Shown: positions 23,469 to 32,990 of the stretch, one piece after another
Layout of the letters: each line of letters starts with the position of its first letter
Numbering within the stretch: the first letter of the stretch is position 1
DNA from: Butyrivibrio sp. CAG:318
Lineage (GTDB): Bacteria > Bacillota > Clostridia > Lachnospirales > Lachnospiraceae
NCBI GenBank assembly: GCA_000431815.1
Contig: FR889248.1
Span: forward strand, 77,283-122,048
Reading direction: 5' to 3'
DNA length: 44,766 bases
The notes under the pieces: model-generated
The model's input: only the letters and a program-made list of their open reading frames with translations
The model's database searches: none
What the model was told of the DNA's origin: nothing
Made by a program: the position numbers and the translations under genes

Positions 23469-24329
23469 ATGGCTTCAATGAAAGACATAAAAAGGCGTAA
23501 AGAAAGTATTCAGAGTACAGGCCAGATTACCAAGGCGATGAAGCTTGTTGCCACAGTCAAACTCCAGAAAGCAAGGGGAAAGGCTGAGAATGCGAGACCA
23601 TATTTCGATGCCATGTACAGCACTGTATCCGATATGCTTGCAAGAAGCGGCAATATAGAGCACCGTTATCTGAAAGCGGGAGATTCGGACCGTAAAGCAG
23701 TTATTGTGATAACGGCCAACAGAGGTCTTGCCGGAGGATATAACTCAAATGTTATCAAGATGGTAACAGCAGGTGATATGACACCTGATAATTCACTGAT
23801 TTATGCAGTCGGAACCAAAGGACGTGACTATTTTGTCCGCAATGGTTATGAGATTGCTGCAGATTATTCGGATGCGGTAAACGAACCTCTGTATTCCGAT
23901 GCACAGCAGATAGGCGAAGATGTGCTTGAAGCATTCCTGCAAGGCAGAATAGGCGAAATTTATTTGGCTTATACAGAATTTAAGAATACGGTCGTACATG
24001 ATGCACACATGGTTAAACTCCTTCCGATAAGCAGGGATGATGTGCAGGCAGAACCGGCCGGCAAGGATGACCTTTATGTCAGCTATGAACCTGAAGAAGA
24101 GGAAGCACTTGACATAATTATCCCGAAATACATTAACAGCCTTATCTACGGTGCACTTATGGAGGCGGTAGCCAGTGAAAACGGTGCGCGCATGACAGCA
24201 ATGGATAATGCGACAAGCAACGCGGAAGATATCATCAGTGACCTGTCACTTAAATACAATAGAGCCCGTCAGGGATCTATTACGCAGGAATTAACAGAAA
24301 TTGTTGCCGGAGCCAATGCTATATCATAG
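23469..24329 (+). CDS. atpG: ATP synthase F1 subunit gamma
   Basis: Central rotor shaft, 286 residues. The N-terminal helix reads MASMKDIKRRKESIQSTGQI followed by TKAMKLVATVKLQKA, and the C-terminal helix contains SLIYGALMEAVASENGARMT and LKYNRARQGSITQELTEIVA, both strongly conserved in gamma. VITANRGLAGGYNSNV near residue 80 is the conserved core segment. The ribosome site GAGGTGG overlaps the end of atpA. The 40-base gap to atpD carries an AAAGGAG site. Confidence 0.96.
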   Translation: MASMKDIKRRKESIQSTGQITKAMKLVATVKLQKARGKAENARPYFDAMYSTVSDMLARSGNIEHRYLKAGDSDRKAVIVITANRGLAGGYNSNVIKMVTAGDMTPDNSLIYAVGTKGRDYFVRNGYEIAADYSDAVNEPLYSDAQQIGEDVLEAFLQGRIGEIYLAYTEFKNTVVHDAHMVKLLPISRDDVQAEPAGKDDLYVSYEPEEEEALDIIIPKYINSLIYGALMEAVASENGARMTAMDNATSNAEDIISDLSLKYNRARQGSITQELTEIVAGANAIS

Positions 24330-24369
24330 CATTGCACGGCTATAAAGCGGAATATAAAGGAGTGAAAAA

Positions 24370-25761
24370 ATGGCTTCAAATAACATAGGTAAAATCACTC
24401 AGATTGTCGGTGCCGTTCTCGATATCAGGTTTCCAGAGGGAAATCTTCCGGAGATAAATACGGCAATCGACATAAAGAGACCTGACGGAAGCAGACTTGT
24501 TGTCGAGGTTGCACAGCATCTCGGAGACGATACGGTAAGATGTATCGCGATGGGGCCGACTGACGGACTTGTCAGAGGAATGGATGCAGAGTCAACCGGA
24601 GCACCTATTTCTGTACCGGTAGGAGAAAATACCCTCGGCCGTATTTTCAATGTTCTGGGAGACGCTATTGATAATAAACCGGCTCCGGAAGTTGAAAAAT
24701 ATATGCCGATTCACAGAAAAGCCCCAACATTTGAAGAACAGTCAACATCTACAGAAATTCTTGAGACGGGAATTAAGGTTGTCGATCTTCTCTGCCCATA
24801 CCAGAAAGGCGGTAAAATCGGTCTTTTCGGAGGCGCAGGAGTAGGCAAAACAGTTCTTATCCAGGAACTTATAAGAAATATTGCAACCGAACATGGCGGA
24901 TATTCTGTATTTACAGGAGTAGGAGAGCGTACCAGGGAGGGTAATGATCTCTATCATGAAATGCAGGAATCAGGAGTTATCAATAAAACGACAATGGTGT
25001 TCGGACAGATGAATGAACCGCCTGGAGCAAGAATGAGAGTCGGTCTTACAGGTCTTACCATGGCTGAATATTTCAGAGACCAGGGCGGTAAGGATGTATT
25101 GCTTTTCATTGATAATATTTTCAGATTTACACAGGCAGGTTCAGAGGTATCGGCACTTCTCGGACGTATGCCTTCGGCGGTAGGTTACCAGCCGACATTG
25201 CAGACAGAGATGGGTGCCCTTCAGGAGCGAATTACATCTACGAAGAACGGTTCAATCACATCCGTACAGGCGGTATATGTTCCTGCGGATGACCTTACGG
25301 ACCCGGCTCCTGCAACCACATTTGCACACCTTGATGCAACCACGGTTCTTGACCGTTCAATAGTTGAACTCGGTATATATCCGGCAGTTGACCCGCTTGG
25401 ATCATCATCGAGAATACTTGACCCGAGAATTGTCGGAGAAGAACATTATAAAGTTGCCAGAGATGTTCAGGAAATACTCCAGAAATATAAAGAACTGCAG
25501 GACATCATTGCAATTCTTGGTATGGATGAACTTTCCGAAGACGATAAGCTCACTGTAGCAAGGGCGCGTAAGGTACAGAGATTCCTTTCACAGCCTTTCT
25601 TCGTGGCTACACAGTTTACGGGACTTGAAGGAAGATATGTTCCTGTCAGCGAGACCATACAGGGATTCAGAGAAATTCTTGAAGGTAAATATGATGATAT
25701 TCCGGAGAGCTATTTCCTTAACTGCGGAAGCATAGATGACGTACTTGCCAAGTGCAAATAA
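24370..25761 (+). CDS. atpD: ATP synthase F1 subunit beta
   Basis: Catalytic subunit of 463 residues. The P-loop GGAGVGKTVLIQEL lies near residue 155, the catalytic Glu segment TGVGERTREGNDLYHEM near residue 183, Walker B-type KDVLLFIDNIFRFTQAGSEV near residue 240, and the beta signature PAVDPLGSSSRIL near residue 338. DELSEDDKLTVARARKVQRF stands for the DELSEED region. All are intact, so it should be fully active. The start follows AAAGGAGTG. It lies 12 bases before atpC. Confidence 0.97.
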   Translation: MASNNIGKITQIVGAVLDIRFPEGNLPEINTAIDIKRPDGSRLVVEVAQHLGDDTVRCIAMGPTDGLVRGMDAESTGAPISVPVGENTLGRIFNVLGDAIDNKPAPEVEKYMPIHRKAPTFEEQSTSTEILETGIKVVDLLCPYQKGGKIGLFGGAGVGKTVLIQELIRNIATEHGGYSVFTGVGERTREGNDLYHEMQESGVINKTTMVFGQMNEPPGARMRVGLTGLTMAEYFRDQGGKDVLLFIDNIFRFTQAGSEVSALLGRMPSAVGYQPTLQTEMGALQERITSTKNGSITSVQAVYVPADDLTDPAPATTFAHLDATTVLDRSIVELGIYPAVDPLGSSSRILDPRIVGEEHYKVARDVQEILQKYKELQDIIAILGMDELSEDDKLTVARARKVQRFLSQPFFVATQFTGLEGRYVPVSETIQGFREILEGKYDDIPESYFLNCGSIDDVLAKCK

Positions 25762-25773
25762 AGGAGGTCGTTT

Positions 25774-26175
25774 ATGGCAGATAATAAATTTGCGCTCAAG
25801 GTAATGTGCCCTGACAGAACTTTTTTTGAAGGCGAAGCGGACATGGTGGAGATGAATACCACGGAAGGATATATCGGAGTATATCCGGGACATATACCGA
25901 TAGCAACTGTACTTGCTCCGGGAATACTGGTGATTCATAATGACGGCGAATTAAAGCGTGCGGCTCTTCATTCGGGGTTTGCGAGAATATCGCCGGATAA
26001 CATTATGATCCTTGCCGAGGTTGCCGAATGGCCGGATGAAATCGATCTTAACAGAGCCGAGGAAGCAAGAGTGCGCGCCGAGAGAAGATTAAGCGGCACA
26101 GAATCGGGAATTGACATTAAGAGAGCCGAAGCTGCACTTAAGCGTTCGCTTACAAGAATTTCCATTAAAGGATAA
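25774..26175 (+). CDS. atpC: ATP synthase F1 subunit epsilon
   Basis: Rotor subunit epsilon, 133 residues, which couples and inhibits the motor. The N-terminal beta sandwich has KVMCPDRTFFEGEADMVEMN and GYIGVYPGHIPIATVLAPG, typical of the family. The C-terminal helical hairpin is RAEEARVRAERRL followed by IDIKRAEAALKRSLTRI. It is the last atp gene, with an AAAGGAGG site before ATG, and is followed 12 bases later by a terminator. Confidence 0.95.
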   Translation: MADNKFALKVMCPDRTFFEGEADMVEMNTTEGYIGVYPGHIPIATVLAPGILVIHNDGELKRAALHSGFARISPDNIMILAEVAEWPDEIDLNRAEEARVRAERRLSGTESGIDIKRAEAALKRSLTRISIKG

Positions 26176-26187
26176 TATTAAGATTAG

Positions 26188-26241
26188 ACACCAAAGAAAC
26201 GGGAATACTTTATGATATAACCGTTTCGGAGGTGTTTTTTT
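26188..26241 (+). terminator. Terminator of the atp operon, overlapping the next ribosome site
   Basis: ACACC (26188-26192) pairs with GGTGT (26231-26235) and, inside a small bulge, GAAACGG (26196-26202) pairs with CCGTTTC (26221-26227). Seven T residues (26235-26241) follow. The GGAGG (26228-26232) used by the next gene is part of the right arm, and its ATG follows the T-run directly. Confidence 0.8.
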
Positions 26242-26976
26242 ATGAGAAAAGCAGGAATAATAATTGCGATGGCGGTGTGGATTGTGACTGCTGTAAGGCT
26301 TATCAATGTTAATGTCAGAGCCGGAGAAGACGTTGTAACTGCATTTAATACTATTAAATATGACAATGTGGATACTATAATAGAAGCATTTGGTGAGTAT
26401 GGAAAATCGTATATGGAAGATGGGGAGAAAGAGGAGGCACTTGTAAGCATTGCCTCATGCATAGGAATTGATAAGAATTACGACATTGAGCATAACGGAG
26501 ATGTGGTTACGCTTTTGAACCGGTCAGCCGACGGGGAAGTAAAAATAGCACTTAATACAACAACAGAAGACTACGGCACTTATAAAAGCTGCACAAATTA
26601 TATCTCAATAAACATGACAATAATTGGCAGGACTGATTGTGCGTTGACATATAAAAATATGATAGATGATATCTTTGCCGCCGGAAAAATTGACGGTTAC
26701 GTTAATATGAGCCTTAAAGGAGAACTAAACGGTGCAGTTAATTATTATGAACGGAACAGACTTGCCGATGAGCTGCTCGATATACTTGATGCGAAGGTGG
26801 TTTCGGAAAACAGGGAAAATGATCTGTTTACAATTTATGCATATACCGGTCTGGTGGATGAATATGTAATGAGTGCGGGCCGGAAAATCAATATAAATAT
26901 TGTGCAGGAATATGACAGCGTGGCAAATAAAACAGTGATATATTTGTCAACTCCGCTTAACAATCTTGATTACTAA
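26242..26976 (+). CDS. YwmB-like protein
   Basis: About 244 residues with an N-terminal hydrophobic helix (about 4-22) that should export or anchor the protein, and no lipobox. The rest is soluble, with a repeated alpha/beta character, including INMTIIGRTDCALTY and KIDGYVNMSLKGEL. The call rests on general shape and on position: in Bacillus, ywmB lies downstream of the atp operon before murA and spoIID, and here the gene directly follows atpC. YwmB function is not established. The GGAGG ribosome site is buried in the upstream terminator stem, so expression may depend on read-through or another promoter. Confidence 0.6.
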   Translation: MRKAGIIIAMAVWIVTAVRLINVNVRAGEDVVTAFNTIKYDNVDTIIEAFGEYGKSYMEDGEKEEALVSIASCIGIDKNYDIEHNGDVVTLLNRSADGEVKIALNTTTEDYGTYKSCTNYISINMTIIGRTDCALTYKNMIDDIFAAGKIDGYVNMSLKGELNGAVNYYERNRLADELLDILDAKVVSENRENDLFTIYAYTGLVDEYVMSAGRKININIVQEYDSVANKTVIYLSTPLNNLDY

Positions 26977-27025
26977 GCAAATCCGTTGTAAAATAAAGGA
27001 AAACATTGATTTATGAGGTTTAACT

Positions 27026-29548
27026 TTGAAAAATATAAGCACTAAAGCCAGGGTTTTGATATATGTAGCAGTATTTGTAGTGGCTGCTGTCATAACATTC
27101 TGCGTTAAGATAGGAATACACAGACCGGACCAGTCGGATTCAAGTACTATGGGCAGCGCTACACTTCCGATAGTATACATGCAGACCGAGTCCGGAACCA
27201 AATATAATTATTTACACGGATATACAGGAAAAGTGGATCAGAGCCTGATTCATGATGCCATAACACCTATAACATCTGACAGAAAGATGGATATATACAT
27301 AAGACAGTACGGTAACGTAATATCCGGGATATCATACGAGCTCAGAAGCCTCGACGGAACCGGACTGGTAGAACGCTCGGATGTATCTGATTATGACAGC
27401 GACGGCGGAATTATACATGCATCAATGGGTTTTCGCAATCTCATGGATTCCGGACGCGAATATATGCTTAAGATCAATATAGGAACCGAACAGGGCGAAA
27501 ATGCAGCATTTTACACAAGAGTTGTAATAATGGATGATTCATATACCGACAGGAAGCTTGATTATATTAATTTCTTCTCGGGATGTACGATGGATGCGGA
27601 TTCACTTGATCAGATTACGGCCAAGCTCGAAACCGACTCTACGGGCGACAATACTAATCTGGGACGCGTCAATATACACTCCAGACTGTCACAGATAGGC
27701 TTTGCATCACTTAAGCCGGTCTTAGAAGGAGAACGTTATATCACGATTAATGAAATAGATAAAGCAACAGCATCGATAAGCGTCAGATATACCGCATCCA
27801 CAGATGATGAACGGGGAAATTTCAGGTATAATGTCAAGGAATTTTACAGGATCAACCAGCCGGATGATACGGTAACTTATGTATACAGTTACGACAGATG
27901 GATGAACCAGGTATTTGATCCCGGATATGCAGTGAGCAGCACGGGAGAGCTGTACCTTGGAATATCAAGCGATGATGATATTGAGATGAAATCAGACTCG
28001 TCGGGCAAAATAACGTGTTTTGTCAGGGAGAACAGCCTTTGGAGATATAATAGTGTAAGAAATGATTTTGTGAAAATATTTGATTTTTCGCAGAGCGATA
28101 ACGGTGACCTGAGAGAGGATTATGAAGAGCATGCGGTCAGAATCCTTGACATTAACAGTGACGGGGATGTAAGGTTCATTGTTTACGGCTATATGAACAG
28201 AGGTATACATGAAGGCCGGACGGGAATTTCTGTTTTTAACTATGATGCGTCAGAGAATATGACGGACGAGATTATTTTTATTCCCAAAGAAGAACCGTAC
28301 AAATCAATTGCGCAGGATATATCAATCCTCGCATATGTGAATGAGAATGATATTTTATATCTATATAATAGTAATACAATATATTCGGTGGATTGTAATA
28401 CGAAAGAGTGCATGGTTGTTGCAGACCGTGTCATAACGGACAGCTGTGCGATGTCAGAAGCCGGAGGAATGTTAATGTACCAGACCGGCGATAAATCATA
28501 CGACTGCAGCGAGATGTACATCATGCTTCTTGAGAACGGAGAAAAATACAGACTTGAAGCGGATGAAGGAAGACGTATAAAAGCTCTGGGATTTATTGAT
28601 GGAAATGTTGTTTATGGGCAGGCCCGTGCCGATATGATATATGTGGACAATGACGGTAATGTTACATTTCCTATGGAAGCAATTTCTTTGATGAATAATC
28701 AATACGAGGTCGTCAGGGAATATGCGGTATCCAATACTTACATCATGGCGGTTTCCGTTAATGAGGACCGGATTACGATGCAGCGTGCGACACTTGATGC
28801 CAATAATAACCTCGTCAGAATTTCTGATGACAGACTTTTGAGCAGCGCGAATGAAAGTACAACATCGCTCATGCTTACAGAGAGGACAACCGAGAGCCGA
28901 CAGAGAGAAAAGTACATTTCGCTCAGAATCAAAGCATCGGGAACGAAGGCATCATATAAGAGTGCATCATATAAATTCAGCGCAAATGTTACAATTAATA
29001 TGGCGGCAGACGGCAATATATCCGATAAATATTATGTATATGGTTACGGATGTCTGTATGAGGTTACGGACAGTCTGTCACAAGCCATGAGCGCGGCAGC
29101 CGAAAGCGGCGGCGTTGTCGTCAACCATGATGCGCAGACTATATGGTCACGCTATAAGTCCAAGGAAAAGACCATCAAAGTACCGGAAGGTGCGCTGGTT
29201 ACCTCGGATGATACCAGAATGGCGGCGGTTGGCACGCTTGTCAGACTTGCCGGGGCATCAGCCGGAGATATAAGCGGCAGCACGACAACCGAATGCATAG
29301 AATCTGCAGTCGGTAACGTTATTAATCTTACCGGAAGCAATATAGAAAATGCATTATATTATGTTGATAAAGGATATCCGCTGATCGCAAGAATCGGCTC
29401 TGACGAATATTGCATAGTATATGGTTATACGGCATCATCGGTAAAGATATATAATATGAGAACCGGCGAACAGTCGGCATACAGTTTTAAAGAATTTGAT
29501 GCACTTACCGTGCCATACGGAAGCGTATTGATAACGGCAGCATTTTAA
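27026..29548 (+). CDS. Large uncharacterised membrane-anchored surface protein
   Basis: 840 residues. A basic N-terminus and one membrane helix (about 8-27) anchor it; the rest should lie outside. The middle looks beta-rich and propeller-like, with repeated strands and Asp/Asn-rich turns (for example LDINSDGDVRFIVYGYMNRG and FIDGNVVYGQARADMIYVDN). The last 100 residues (TECIESAVGNVINLTG, ALYYVDKGYPLIARIG, YCIVYGYTASSVKIYNM) resemble a papain/C39-like cysteine peptidase fold, but a His-Asp catalytic set is not evident. It precedes a class A PBP gene by 26 bases and is probably co-transcribed, suggesting a wall role. TTG 27026 is chosen because GAGGTT is upstream. Family not recognised. Confidence 0.65.
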   Translation: MKNISTKARVLIYVAVFVVAAVITFCVKIGIHRPDQSDSSTMGSATLPIVYMQTESGTKYNYLHGYTGKVDQSLIHDAITPITSDRKMDIYIRQYGNVISGISYELRSLDGTGLVERSDVSDYDSDGGIIHASMGFRNLMDSGREYMLKINIGTEQGENAAFYTRVVIMDDSYTDRKLDYINFFSGCTMDADSLDQITAKLETDSTGDNTNLGRVNIHSRLSQIGFASLKPVLEGERYITINEIDKATASISVRYTASTDDERGNFRYNVKEFYRINQPDDTVTYVYSYDRWMNQVFDPGYAVSSTGELYLGISSDDDIEMKSDSSGKITCFVRENSLWRYNSVRNDFVKIFDFSQSDNGDLREDYEEHAVRILDINSDGDVRFIVYGYMNRGIHEGRTGISVFNYDASENMTDEIIFIPKEEPYKSIAQDISILAYVNENDILYLYNSNTIYSVDCNTKECMVVADRVITDSCAMSEAGGMLMYQTGDKSYDCSEMYIMLLENGEKYRLEADEGRRIKALGFIDGNVVYGQARADMIYVDNDGNVTFPMEAISLMNNQYEVVREYAVSNTYIMAVSVNEDRITMQRATLDANNNLVRISDDRLLSSANESTTSLMLTERTTESRQREKYISLRIKASGTKASYKSASYKFSANVTINMAADGNISDKYYVYGYGCLYEVTDSLSQAMSAAAESGGVVVNHDAQTIWSRYKSKEKTIKVPEGALVTSDDTRMAAVGTLVRLAGASAGDISGSTTTECIESAVGNVINLTGSNIENALYYVDKGYPLIARIGSDEYCIVYGYTASSVKIYNMRTGEQSAYSFKEFDALTVPYGSVLITAAF

Positions 29549-29574
29549 GAATAACAGGATATGTGGTGATAAAA

Positions 29575-31725
29575 ATGGCAACCAAATCTCATAAAAAGAA
29601 ACATATGAATAAAGTTTTGAAAGCGGTTCTTATAATTTTGGGAACGCTTGCAGGTGTTCTGCTGATATTTATTATGGTATATGCAGGCAGCATCCTTAAG
29701 CTGCTCAGGAATGCCAAAGCAGTGACGTCGGGGGTTACGGCCGATACGTTCAGACAGATAGAAACAAGTATCGTGTATGATATAGACGGCGAAGAGATAA
29801 CCTCGTTAAGCGGTACAAAAGATTTACATTATATAAGCAGTTCGGATATGCCGGATATACTTAAACGTGCTTTTGTAATAACGGAGGACAGGGATTTTTA
29901 CAGCCATCACGGGGTGGATCTGTCAGCTATAATAAGGGCGGCAGTCGCCAATGTAAAACATAATGCAATAAAACAGGGAGCCAGCACAATTACTCAGCAG
30001 CTCGCCAAAAATATGTTCCTGACACAGGATGTCACATGGGAACGTAAGATAACAGAGATGTTCGCGGCCATGGAACTTGAGAAAAAGTTTTCAAAGGAGC
30101 AGATACTGGAATTTTACATAAACAATATATATTATGCCAACGGATATTACGGAATTGAGGCGGCGGCACAGGGATATTTCGGAAAAAGTGTTAATGACTT
30201 ATCACTGTCACAGCTGATTTTCCTGGTGGCAATTCCGAACAATCCATCCAAATACGATCCGGTCAATAACCTTGATGCGGCCAAGAGCAGGCGTGATCTG
30301 ATATTAAAACAGCTTTATGCCGAAGGTGAGATAAGCGGTCTGGATTATTATTCTGCAATAGAAGAAAAAATAGAGCTTGTTAACACAAAGAAGGACAGGC
30401 ATGACTATGTAGAGACATATGTGTTCTACTGTGCAACTAGAGCACTTATGGAGAAAAACGGCTTTGTTTTCAAATATGAGTTCAGTTCAGACGAAGATGA
30501 ACAGAATTACAACGATAAATATGACGAAATGTATTCGGAGTACCAGGCATCGCTTTTCACGGGCGGATACAGAATATATACGGCTATAGATATGGATAAG
30601 GAGAATCTTCTCCAGCAGATTGTGGATGACAAGATGAGAGGATTTACGGATGTCAATGACGAAGGTATTTATAAGACACAGGCGGCAGCAGTGTGCATAG
30701 ATAACAGTACCGGACTCGTGACTGCAATTGTTGGCGGAAGAAGCCAGGACTATAATGGATATACGCTTAACCGCGCGTACCAGAGTTTCAGGCAGCCGGG
30801 AAGCAGCATTAAACCTGTGAATGTGTATGCACCATATCTTATGTCGGGACATACCCCTGATGAGAAAATAGACGATTCTCCGATTCTTGACGGTCCACAT
30901 AATGTAGGTGATGAATATCGTGGTGAAATTACACTGACTGAAGCACTTGCATGGTCTTCAAATGTATGCGCATGGAAGATAATGGGAGAGATGACACCGG
31001 AGTACGGAATGTCGTTCCTTCATCTGATGGATTTTAAGAAATCGGCAGTCGATGATAATAATCAGGCAGCGGCAATTGGCGGTTTTACTGTCGGAGTGTC
31101 GCCGGTTGAACTGGCCTCGGCATACGCAACATTGGAGAATGACGGTGTATACCGCAATCCGACATGCATAGATAAGATTACCAATGCCAAAGGTTCCATA
31201 ATAGTAGACAATACCGGTGATGAGACAAGGGTGTATACCGAGGAAGCATCCAGAATGGTTACCAAGATGCTTGAATATGGTGTCAATAAAGGAATACTTA
31301 CAAGTGCAATAATGCCTGATGTGGTAGTGGCGGCCAAATCAGGAACAACCAATGATTACAAGGATGGCTGGCTGGCCGGATATTCAAGATATTACACCAC
31401 AGTCGTGTGGGCCGGCAATGATAACCCGGCGACGGTTGATGGCCTGTCAGGCGGTACTTATCCGCTTTATATCTGGAAAGAATATATGGAGAAAATCCAC
31501 AAGGGACTTGAGAAAAAAACATTTCCGGAATACGATGGCGAAAGTGACATGATCAATGATGCCACAGAACATGAATCCCAGGCGGAAACCGAAACCGAAA
31601 CACATCCGGGTTATGGCGGAAGCTCAATGAATATAAGTGACGGAGACCGTAACACCAACGTGTCCGGAATGGGAGATAAGAATATTGATGTATCGGGAAT
31701 GGGAGATAAAGACGCACCAAGATAA
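29575..31725 (+). CDS. Class A penicillin-binding protein (PBP1a type)
   Basis: Bifunctional peptidoglycan glycosyltransferase and transpeptidase, 716 residues. A basic start and one helix (about 14-38) are followed by the GT51 domain with catalytic EDRDFYSHHGVDLSAIIRA near residue 102, GASTITQQLAKNMFL near residue 138 and KFSKEQILEFYINNIYY. The transpeptidase domain shows the active-site Ser in RQPGSSIKPVNVYAP near residue 408, WSSN as the SxN motif near residue 460 and KSGTTNDYKDGW as KTG near residue 588. The tail is acidic and ends with two copies of VSGMGDK. ATG 29575 follows GGTGAT. It is followed by a terminator and lies behind the 840-residue protein. Confidence 0.93.
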   Translation: MATKSHKKKHMNKVLKAVLIILGTLAGVLLIFIMVYAGSILKLLRNAKAVTSGVTADTFRQIETSIVYDIDGEEITSLSGTKDLHYISSSDMPDILKRAFVITEDRDFYSHHGVDLSAIIRAAVANVKHNAIKQGASTITQQLAKNMFLTQDVTWERKITEMFAAMELEKKFSKEQILEFYINNIYYANGYYGIEAAAQGYFGKSVNDLSLSQLIFLVAIPNNPSKYDPVNNLDAAKSRRDLILKQLYAEGEISGLDYYSAIEEKIELVNTKKDRHDYVETYVFYCATRALMEKNGFVFKYEFSSDEDEQNYNDKYDEMYSEYQASLFTGGYRIYTAIDMDKENLLQQIVDDKMRGFTDVNDEGIYKTQAAAVCIDNSTGLVTAIVGGRSQDYNGYTLNRAYQSFRQPGSSIKPVNVYAPYLMSGHTPDEKIDDSPILDGPHNVGDEYRGEITLTEALAWSSNVCAWKIMGEMTPEYGMSFLHLMDFKKSAVDDNNQAAAIGGFTVGVSPVELASAYATLENDGVYRNPTCIDKITNAKGSIIVDNTGDETRVYTEEASRMVTKMLEYGVNKGILTSAIMPDVVVAAKSGTTNDYKDGWLAGYSRYYTTVVWAGNDNPATVDGLSGGTYPLYIWKEYMEKIHKGLEKKTFPEYDGESDMINDATEHESQAETETETHPGYGGSSMNISDGDRNTNVSGMGDKNIDVSGMGDKDAPR

Positions 31726-31732
31726 CATAAAT

Positions 31733-31765
31733 AAAGCGATGCCGATAAGTTAAGGCATCGCTTTT
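31733..31765. terminator. Bidirectional terminator between pbp and prs
   Basis: A perfect 11-base-pair stem, AAAGCGATGCC (31733-31743) with GGCATCGCTTT (31754-31764), has a 10-base loop. A short T-run follows on the plus strand and A/T residues flank both sides, so it can serve both convergent genes. Confidence 0.8.
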
Positions 31766-31780
31766 ATAATGGAATTATAA

Positions 31781-32965
31781 TTATTCCTGATTATGATCTT
31801 TTTTGTATGCGTTAACTACTTTGTTAATTCTTTCTGTAGGATTAAGAAGGTGGCTTATGGAAGCATCATGGTTAAGTGTATCAATGAGAAGTGCAATGTA
31901 TTTGCTCATGTCAACACTCACATAATAATCCCTTGAAAGAAGTTCAGGAGTCTGATATACGAGGTTGGTTGTGAGAACCTTGTCAAAAAGACCATCCTCA
32001 TATGCCTTGTCGAATTTGGCCATACCATTGGTAAAAAGACCGAATGTAGCTGCAAGGTAAATTCTGCGTGCCTTACGTGCCTTAAGCTCTTTGGCAACAT
32101 CAAGCATACTCTCGCCGGAAGAAATCATATCATCAATGATAAATACGTCCTTGCCTTCAACAGATGAACCGAGGAATTCGTGTGCAACGATTGGATTACG
32201 GCCGTCAACAATTCGTGAATAATCACGACGTTTGTAAAACATACCCATATCAAGACCAAGAACATTGGAGTAGTATACAGCACGTCCCATGGCACCCTCA
32301 TCCGGACTGATGATCATCATGTGGTCACTGTCAAGTACAAGGTCATCCACATTACGAAGAAGAGCCTTAATGAACTGGTATACCGGCTGGACGGTTTCAA
32401 AACCGCTGAGTGGTATAGCGTTCTGCACACGCGGATCATGTGCATCAAATGTGATTATATTATCAACGCCCATTCCGATGAGCTCACGGAGTGCGAGGGC
32501 ACAGTCAAGAGATTCTCTTCCGCTTCTCTTATGCTGTCTGCTCTCATAGAGGAAAGGCATAATAACTGAGATTCTCCTTGCTTTGCCGCCGAGCGCAGCG
32601 ATAATTCTCTTGAGATCCTGATAATGGTCATCAGGAGACATGTGGTTAATTTCACCGCAAAGTGAATAAGTGAGACTATAGTTGCATACATCGACGAGAA
32701 GGTAAAGGTCATATCCTCTTACGGACTCGTTGATCACACCCTTGGCCTCTCCTGAACCAAAACGCGGAACGCTGGTCTTAACAATGTAATTATCTCTCTG
32801 GTAACCTGAGAATGCGATAGTTGTCTTGTGCTCGTTTTCCCGTTCGTTTCTCCAGTCAACAATATAGTCGTTGATTTTGGCACCGAGCGCCTCACAGCCC
32901 TTTAATGTGATAAGGCCAAGGCTTCCTACCGGGATAGTTTCAAGATCGTTTTCATGCAATTGCAT
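31781..32965 (-). CDS. prs: Ribose-phosphate pyrophosphokinase, long form
   Basis: Makes PRPP from ribose 5-phosphate and ATP, the substrate used by Xpt and nucleotide synthesis. The protein has 394 residues, about 80 more than the usual 315. Motifs include FLYESRQHKRSGRESLDC near residue 165 (ATP-binding region), ITFDAHDPRVQNAI near residue 195, MFYKRRDYSRIVDGRNPI near residue 260 for the catalytic loop region, and the PRPP-binding loop VFIIDDMISSGESM near residue 292. The extra length is at the N-terminus and C-terminus. Similar long forms are known to me in Lachnospiraceae. It follows the dnaC-like gene by 25 bases and starts after GGAGGAG. Confidence 0.9.
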   Translation of the reverse strand: MQLHENDLETIPVGSLGLITLKGCEALGAKINDYIVDWRNERENEHKTTIAFSGYQRDNYIVKTSVPRFGSGEAKGVINESVRGYDLYLLVDVCNYSLTYSLCGEINHMSPDDHYQDLKRIIAALGGKARRISVIMPFLYESRQHKRSGRESLDCALALRELIGMGVDNIITFDAHDPRVQNAIPLSGFETVQPVYQFIKALLRNVDDLVLDSDHMMIISPDEGAMGRAVYYSNVLGLDMGMFYKRRDYSRIVDGRNPIVAHEFLGSSVEGKDVFIIDDMISSGESMLDVAKELKARKARRIYLAATFGLFTNGMAKFDKAYEDGLFDKVLTTNLVYQTPELLSRDYYVSVDMSKYIALLIDTLNHDASISHLLNPTERINKVVNAYKKDHNQE

Positions 32966-32990
32966 AATGATGCTCCTCCATAATAGTGCG

